Below, piece by piece: positions 58,111 through 64,000 of a stretch of 64,000 bases of DNA. The position numbers were made by a program, and so were the translations under genes. The stretch comes from Lytechinus variegatus (lineage: Eukaryota > Echinodermata > Echinoidea > Temnopleuroida > Toxopneustidae). The notes under the pieces are model-generated. The model saw only the letters and a program-made list of their open reading frames with translations. It did no database searches and was not told the origin of the DNA. Location: the NCBI RefSeq assembly GCF_018143015.1, contig NC_054756.1, positions 13,424,402 through 13,488,401 of the forward strand, read 5' to 3'. How positions within the stretch are numbered: the stretch's first letter is position 1; the number at the start of each line of letters is the position of its first letter.

Positions 58111-61100
58111 GGCAAGGATGAGCTTGGCTACATCCGTATGGTTCATTTCAAGGACATCGGTGCCGTTCACAGCAGCAAGGTATTCCTTTACCTTTAACAA
58201 AAGAGAAAGACAGAAAGCAATGAGACTATTAGAAACAATAATGGAGACAATTAATAAAATGATAATAATTATCATAATAATAATAATAATGATGATGATG
58301 ATAACAATAATATCATTTTTTCTATATTATAATAATATTATCAACAACAATAATATATAGTGCTGAAGACATCTTTTATTAGAAGTCTTTAAAGTACTCT
58401 ACAATGCAGCATAATAACCTTGGCTTTAGCGGAGCTACTGTTACATGCTCTGCGTGTAAGAGCAGCTTTGGAGCGAGTGTAGCACAATGTGGATCCATTT
58501 CTTGCTGAAGGAAACTCAGGCATGATCATCTTAACGTACTGAATGTCCAGCTTGGGTAAGGGGTTTCCCCAGTTCGTACCACAAGACCAAACCCTAGGGA
58601 ATCTCCTATAAATGTCAATGCACCATCCTACCTTGAAGTCCTCAAGGTTTACTGTTTGTACGTAGTTTGGAGCATCTCCTTGAATCACAAGACCATATCC
58701 AAAAGCATCTGCTATAAATGACAATGTAACATCTTACCTTTGTATGCTGCTTCAGCAGTTGGTCGTTAAGGGTCAACTGTCTTTAGGCAGGTGGGACCGT
58801 CTCCTTGTATCTCAAAAGTAAACCCAACTCAATCTCCTACAAATGACAATGTAACATTTTACCTTTAGCCCTTCAGCTGCAGTGGCAGCGGGCCCTTCAG
58901 GGTTTACTGTTTGTACATAGGTGAGACCACCTCCTTGAATCACAAGACCACATCCAACAGAATCTACTACAAATGACAAGGTAATATCTTACCTTTAACC
59001 CTTTAACTGCAGCTGCAGCAGCAGCGGGCCCTTCAGGGTGTACCATCTGTACGTAGGTGGGACCGCCTCCTCATATCACCAAAATTAAACCAACTGAATC
59101 TCCTATAAATGACAATGTAACATCTTACCTTTAACCCTTCAGCTGCTGCGAGCCATTCAGGGTCTATCGTCTGTACGTAGGTGGGACCGTCTCCTCGTAT
59201 CACAAGAGTAAACTCAACTGAATCTCCTACAAATGACAATGTAATGTCTTACCTTCAACCCTTCAGCTGCAGCGGGCCCTTCAGAGTCTACCGTCTGTAC
59301 ATAGGTGGGACCATCTTCTTGTATCACAAGACCACATCCAACAGAATCTCCTACAAATGGCAATGTAACATCTTCCCTTTAACCATGCAGCTGCAGCGGG
59401 CCCCTTCAGGGTCTACTGTCTGTACGTAGGTGGGACCGTCTCCTTGTATCACATAAGTAAACCCAACCAAATCTCCTACAAAGACAATGTAATATCTTAC
59501 CTTTAATCCTGCTGCTGCAGCTGGCCCTTCAGGGTCTACAGTCTGGACGTAGGTTGGACCGCCTCCTCGTATCACAAGACCAAAGCCAACGGAATCTCCT
59601 ACAATCTGTATACAGAGACAAAAACACACTTGCAGGTGGAATAAAAACAGGCCAGATAGCATTTTGGATGGACATATTTTTCATCATCACAGGCATTATT
59701 AAGAATTATATCAAAGAGATACCATTGGAACAGTTCTAAACAAGGGTATGGCATAGGTTTTGACTGTATCAATGGTAAAAAGTTTGTGTCATTATTCTAA
59801 TGCTTGAGAAAAATGATGTGAATCATATATTTTGTAAGATAGTCACATCCTATTTGGTGACCAGCCTCATGTAAAAACCATGGCCGGTCAATAGAACAAA
59901 TCCACTAGTACCTTTGAACTTGGTAATGTGATCTGAAACTCATGCATTCTGACCTACACTTATGTCAAAGTTTCATGAACTAGGTCCGTATACGTTGGAG
60001 CTATGATGGCATTTCAAAAACATAACCCTGTTTAAAGGACAAGTCCACCCCAACAAAAACTTGATATGAATAAAAAGAGAAAAATTCAACAAGCATTACA
60101 CTGAAAATTTCATCAAAATCGGATGTAAAATAAGAAAGTTATGGCATTTTAAACTTTTCGCTTATTTTCAACAAAATAGTTCTATGAACGAGCTAGTTAC
60201 GTCCAAATGAGAGAGTTGATGACATCATTCACTCACTATTCCTTTTGTATTTTATTATATGAAATATTGTTATTTTCTCGTCATTGTCATGTGAAATGAA
60301 GTTCCATTCCTCCCTGAACACGTGGAATTCCATTATTTTAACATTTTGTGCTTCAGGCACAGAGATCCTAATCGTCGAATTTGTAAAAATTGAAATATTG
60401 TATAATTCAAACAATAAAAAACAAAAGAAATAGTGAGTGAGTGACATCGACTCTCTCATTTGGATGTAACTGGCTCGTTCATATAACTATTTTTTTTTAA
60501 ATAACCGAAACTTTGAAATGTCATAACTTTCTTATTTAACATCCGATTTTGATGAAATTTTCAGCATTGTGCTTGTCTGATTTTTCTATATTGATTTAAA
60601 TCTACATTTTTCTGAGGTGGACTTGACCTTTAAGATTTCAATGCTGACGACGCGGCCACTAGCGTCAGAAAAACAGCGCTTATAATCTCGCTCTGCTATG
60701 CAGCTGAGGCAAAATGACTGGTCACATGATGAATTTTAGCCAATCATTTGGGAAGGATATCAAGTTTTTGCTCTATGGCAATGTGCTATCAGGGATATTT
60801 CTACAAGATGCAAGCTCATTTTATATCATACAAATTACAAATATACCAGGCTTTGAGGAAGTATAGCTGGAAGTATTTGTCTGAGATTGGACCGACAGTT
60901 ACTATTATTTACACAGGAGCAAAGCCCCAAGGGATAATAGTAATACTGCACATCCCACTGAAGATGAATAATTCCCTCTATACTATCAAAAGAAACGCCT
61001 GTGGGGTGTTTCATAGAGCTGTTCGTAAAGTTACGCACAACTTTACGCACGACTGGAACATGTTCTTCAGTCCTAAATCAATTACATAGGGATATCACAC

Positions 61101-63232
61101 AGCACAAGAAAGGATCACCAGTCGTGCATAAAGTCATTCTTATCTTACGAACAGCTTTATGAAACAACCACCTGGTATATCATTGTTCCATACTCTACTT
61201 TTAATAAGATAGAACGATAGGATAGATCTCGATAACCTATCTTTGTGGTTCAACCACAAGCTGAACCGGTCGAGATCACATGCTGCGCTGCACGGAGCCC
61301 ATTTTCTTGCGCTTACTGACCTACTTGCCCTTAAGCCACCGCGCCCAGCATAATCTGATTAGTGCTTGCGCTCTTGCATCATGGGACTTGCCCGGTAGAG
61401 ATGCCTTGCTTTCCGGTGCGTCCGAGAGAGCGCATGATCTGTAATGTCAATAATGGAAGAGTACACTATTACAGTATATCTTGGATCACATGATGCTATT
61501 CAAACCAATCAATAGAAGATTTGATTTATGTAGCATGTCGTGTTCCTAGTACGTGTATATCAGAGATAATTCTACAAGAACTTTGCACGCTTAATCAATA
61601 CACTTTGTGCAGTCAATGAGTCCATTTACATAACTGAATTTGGGGGCAATGTCAGCATCTTGGTATGCAGTATACTATACAAGTGAATACAAAGATTTCT
61701 TCATCAAAAACATGGAAAGTACAGAATAAGTAGAAGTGAAAGTTTAGAGATTAGTCTTAGAAATCAGACCTTAGTTACATAAGGTGGAAATGTCATATAG
61801 AGTATAGAATAATAGTGCCTCTCAAAAAATACCAAAAAAGTGAATGTGACTATTCTGACCAAAATACCATAGGTAAGCTCTAAACCGATATTCAACAGTT
61901 GTTGCGTAAGGTCTCTTCTGAAGTTCCTTCAAGGAGGCATTTCATCATAAGCTATCAGATAAGACAACTATCCTTGAGTTTGATGGGCTGAAAAGCACAT
62001 ACATCAGACTGTGATAGCAACTGGCGGATAATGACAACCTTTGTGATGACAACTTTCAGAAAACGGTCCCAACGTCAACTATGGATGCATTTACATGAAA
62101 GACAAGCGCTAGTTGTGATAACAATTTCAAAATGAGTTCATACTAACTCTGATTAAATGACCACCCAAGTGTCTGTATAAATAAAATATATGTGCCAGAG
62201 CATTCTGGAAGAAATTGTGTAATTGCTGAAATATCAGCAAAAATGAGCATAACATTGTTTCTAAGCAACAATAATACACTGTCCCACATGTACTCATCTG
62301 TGTTTGTGATCTTTAGTGCGATTGTTTTCTAGCAATAGAAAAGGGCTGATTGTTAGTCATTCTTGATTTTATGTTAGCTCTGAAAAAAACTGTTAACGAC
62401 TTTGCCAGTCAACTAATGAGAGTCGCAATTACAGTAGTTGACTGGCAAAGTCATTAACAGTTCTTTTCAGAGCTAACATACAATCAAGAAAGAGTAACAA
62501 ACGGTCCTTTTCACGACTACATACATGGTGTTTACCGTAAATACCTCCATTATTCTCTCCACCATGGAAACCTTCAAAGATCATCTTACTTCACGATTCA
62601 TGTAACTGTACCTGGGCCTGGTAAAGCAAAGGTTTGCGATCAGTCACTAAATGAAATGGCCTATCAAGACCTTCATTGCATGCGCATTTTGCTCATTAGA
62701 CCGACGAGGAACCAATCAGAATTGTTCTTTCAAAGTAGCCAAGCTTTGTTTTACTGGGCCCAGGGAAGCGTTTCATGAAAGGACTAGTCAGACGTTTAAT
62801 CTGACAAATCCCATTTTATCCAACAGTTACCATGGTAACATTGCCCCTCAGCCAATCAAAACCAAGGAAAGTTGTCGGATCCGACAACTTGTCGGACAAA
62901 AATATTGATGAAACACTCCCCAGATCTAGATCCATGGTTATATAGTGACAATCAACCTTGGTTCTACAGACATTCACATGAAATCAGTATTTTACCAAAA
63001 CTACTTTCATTTCTCTGTAGCCTCACCTTGATATGTCGTTTGGTGAATGGACTCTCAGGATGCCTGAGTTCGTTGGCGGTAAACGATCCCCATCTTCTGG
63101 TGCAGACTGGTTCTGTAGGGATGTTTGGGGGGTCCAAGTCTTTCGAAGATTCTCCTAGATGGTTCTGGTTCTGATCCTGGACTTCCAGGTCTGGCTTTGA
63201 ACCCGAAAGTGATGCCCTTTCCAGAGATGTGT
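58051..63232 (-). CDS. DEPTOR: DEPTOR (DEP-domain mTOR-interacting protein), 3' exons only
   Basis: Three exons are visible: 63027-63232 (linker), 59501-59605 and 58051-58191 (PDZ), phases 1, 0, 0, with GT-AG ends. The linker exon ends ANELRHPESPFTKRHIK, aligning with human SEELLTPGAPYARKTFT just before the PDZ. The PDZ reads IVGDSVGFGLVIRG, then YVQTVDPEGPAAAAGLK, joined to VKEYLAAVNGTDVLEMNHTD, and the protein ends a few residues after ELSLDLMIIK. As in human DEPTOR the PDZ is C-terminal. DEPTOR binds mTOR through this part and inhibits mTORC1 and mTORC2. The two DEP domains must lie to the right of the window. The intron after the 59605 exon is filled by about eight decayed copies of that exon. 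Confidence in the identity rests on three collinear matches recalled from memory. Confidence 0.88.
58400..58540 (-). mobile_element. degenerate SINE fragment
   Basis: GAGTGTAGCACAATGTGGAT and TTGCTGAAGGAAACTCAGGC match the SINE body in reverse orientation. It abuts the last PDZ-exon copy. Confidence 0.5.
58540..59500 (-). repeat. tandem decayed copies of the first DEPTOR PDZ exon
   Basis: About eight copies of the 59501-59605 exon follow it, repeat period mostly 123-126 bases (range about 108-136). Each keeps exon phrases (GGTCCCACCTACGTACAGAC; GACCCTGAAGGGCCCGC) and a 26-base spacer of the form GTAAGATGTTACATTGTCAT followed by TTGTAG, so most copies look bounded by splice-like GT and AG. 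Copies vary (for example GGWCHD stretches become GGVGL or carry stops), the last ones being shortest. The first spacer can be read through in frame into copy 2. Confidence 0.85.
59880..60705. repeat. diverged copy of the 26-kb tandem repeat, split by a MITE
   Basis: CATGAACTAGGTCCGTATA, GATGGCATTTCAAAAACATA and, after the insertion, AAGATTTCAATGCTGACG to CTCTGCTATGC correspond in order to 26840-27155. Confidence 0.75.
60036..60629. mobile_element. TTAA-flanked palindromic MITE
   Basis: AGGACAAGTCCACC at the left and GGTGGACTTGACCT at the right, TTAA at 60032-60035 and 60630-60633. An inner palindrome pairs ATGAGAGAGTTGATGACATC with GATGTCA-like GACATCGACTCTCTCAT. Confidence 0.85.
61003..61172. 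mobile_element. MITE, GGGTGTTTCAT ends
   Basis: GGGGTGTTTCATAGAGCTG then TTCGTAA at the left; TTACGAACAGCTTTATGAAA then CAACCACC at the right. Related to 54544-54753 and to the single end at 54757. Confidence 0.7.
62110..63018. repeat. dispersed repeat copy 3, interrupted by other elements
   Basis: TTTCAAAATGAGTTCATACT to ACTCATCTGTGTTTGTGATC matches 3350-3590. ATTCATGTAACTGTACCTGG and CTAGATCC...TTCTACAGACATTCACATGA continue the match to 3650-3765. The hairpin at 62360-62490 and a MITE at about 62770-62910 lie between. Confidence 0.6.
62360..62490. repeat. long hairpin (58-base arms)
   Basis: TTCTTGATTTTATGTTAGCT and onward to GACTTTGCCAGTCAACTA pairs with TAGTTGACTGGCAAAGTC and onward to AATCAAGAA, with a loop of about 15 bases and few mismatches. 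Noncoding; probably a small MITE. Confidence 0.8.
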
Positions 63233-63377
63233 CTGTAAAATAATAATGATAAACTATATGGCACCATCTATCTAGAAATAATCCTATGCCTAAAGTGATA
63301 TTATAATTACCTCAGCTTTAGAACAAGCTGCCACTTCAATTGCTGAGCAGTCAAGGAATTTATCCCTCCAGGGCAAC

Positions 63378-63635
63378 GTCTTACAAAGAGTTACAATTGA
63401 TCCAATCAATCGTAACTCTATGGAAATCCATCAGTGTCATAATCTTTTCTACAGGACATTTGCACGATGTCCTTTGTAATCAAAGAGAAGCAAACTGAAT
63501 TTTCACGAAAACAATGAATGCATGAATATGCATTATAATTAGAAAGTATTTTGAAAAAACATGCATAATAGATTTTGACGTTGCCCACCGTCCATAGTTG
63601 TGATTGATCGGATCAATCGCAACTCTTTGTAAGAC
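63378..63635. mobile_element. MITE, GTCTTACAAAGAGTT ends
   Basis: GTCTTACAAAGAGTTACAAT at the left and GCAACTCTTTGTAAGAC at the right; inner TTGATCCAATCAATCG is mirrored by TGATCGGATCAATCG. Confidence 0.75.
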
Positions 63636-63760
63636 TGGGCCCAGGTATCCATTCACCTCACATGGGTTGAGTGCAGGCAGGGCAGCACAATGTGGGCAAA
63701 CTGCTTGCTGAAGGACAACCTGCCATGGCAGTGTTGCTCTTTCTAATAAATACCATTTAA

Positions 63761-64000
63761 AGGAGAATGAAACCTTTGGAACAAATAGGCTTATGTAGAA
63801 ACAGGAAAATCAAAGAATAAGAATAAAGAAAGTTTGAGAAAAATCGGATAAATAGTGAGAAAGTTATGAGCATTTGAATATTGCAATCACTAATGCTATG
63901 GAGATCCTCACATTGGCAATGCGACAAGGATGTGTGATGTCACTGATGAACAACTTTCCCTTTGGTGGACTATAAAATACCCTCAAAATGTCTCTTTTTG
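63761..64000. mobile_element. TTAA-type MITE, cut by the window edge
   Basis: TTAA at 63757-63760 followed by AGGAGAATGAAACCTTTGG, the same layout as the other TTAA elements. Text such as AAAGTTTGAGAAAAATCGGA and AAGTTATGAGCATTTGAAT matches the interior style of 36341-36941. Confidence 0.6.

Noticed and set aside
58540-59500. Additional functional PDZ domains in tandem
   Set aside because: Only the first half of the PDZ is repeated. The copies carry frameshifts and substitutions, and no second-half exon accompanies them.

Overview
The window looks like a marine deuterostome genome, most likely a sea urchin. It is AT-rich and intron-rich, crowded with palindromic MITEs, tRNA-derived SINEs with an (ATT)n tail, long simple repeats and GCGAGCGCGAAGCGCGAGC-type motifs. 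The species call is an inference from repeat style and gene content; no search was run.

Three host genes can be assembled exon by exon with matching intron phases. (1) ATPSCKMT/FAM173B, plus strand, 2849-5571: three exons, 236 aa, a mitochondrial membrane lysine methyltransferase acting on ATP synthase c-subunit. (2) An SLC16/monocarboxylate-transporter-like MFS gene, minus strand, 41478 down to 8323: six exons, 563 aa, convergent with ATPSCKMT. (3) The 3' end of DEPTOR, minus strand, 63232 down to 58051: linker plus the C-terminal PDZ domain. Its DEP-domain exons lie beyond the right edge.

The main find is inside intron 1 of the transporter. An (AGT)n microsatellite (20954-22040) stops at 22041, where CACTGAAAAG begins. 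The same microsatellite resumes at 40777, right after ...CTTTTCAGTG. Between them lies an 18,734-bp element with perfect 22-bp CACTG inverted ends, a TA duplication, clustered TTTGTCAT subterminal motifs, and two minus-strand genes. One gene is an 824-codon C2H2 plus CACTA (tnp2/Transposase_21 plus DUF4218-like) transposase. The other is a seven-exon, 523-aa open gene of the PB1-like 'SAMD3-like' family. A near-identical stretch of the microsatellite (about 21325-21500) preserves what looks like the empty site. The element is therefore a large, apparently intact two-gene CACTA/EnSpm-type transposon sitting in a host intron. It has been invaded in turn by foldback, TTAA-type and hAT-type elements.

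A second oddity is in DEPTOR. The first PDZ exon (59501-59605) is followed by about eight decayed tandem copies (about 58540-59500), each separated by a 26-nt GT...AG spacer. The end of the last exon is also triplicated downstream (57700-58110).

The rest is intron and intergenic DNA made of identifiable MITEs (TTAA-flanked palindromes, CACT-ended elements with 2-bp duplications, hAT-type with 8-bp duplications), SINEs, minisatellites and microsatellites. No RNA genes, CRISPR arrays or viral elements were recognised.
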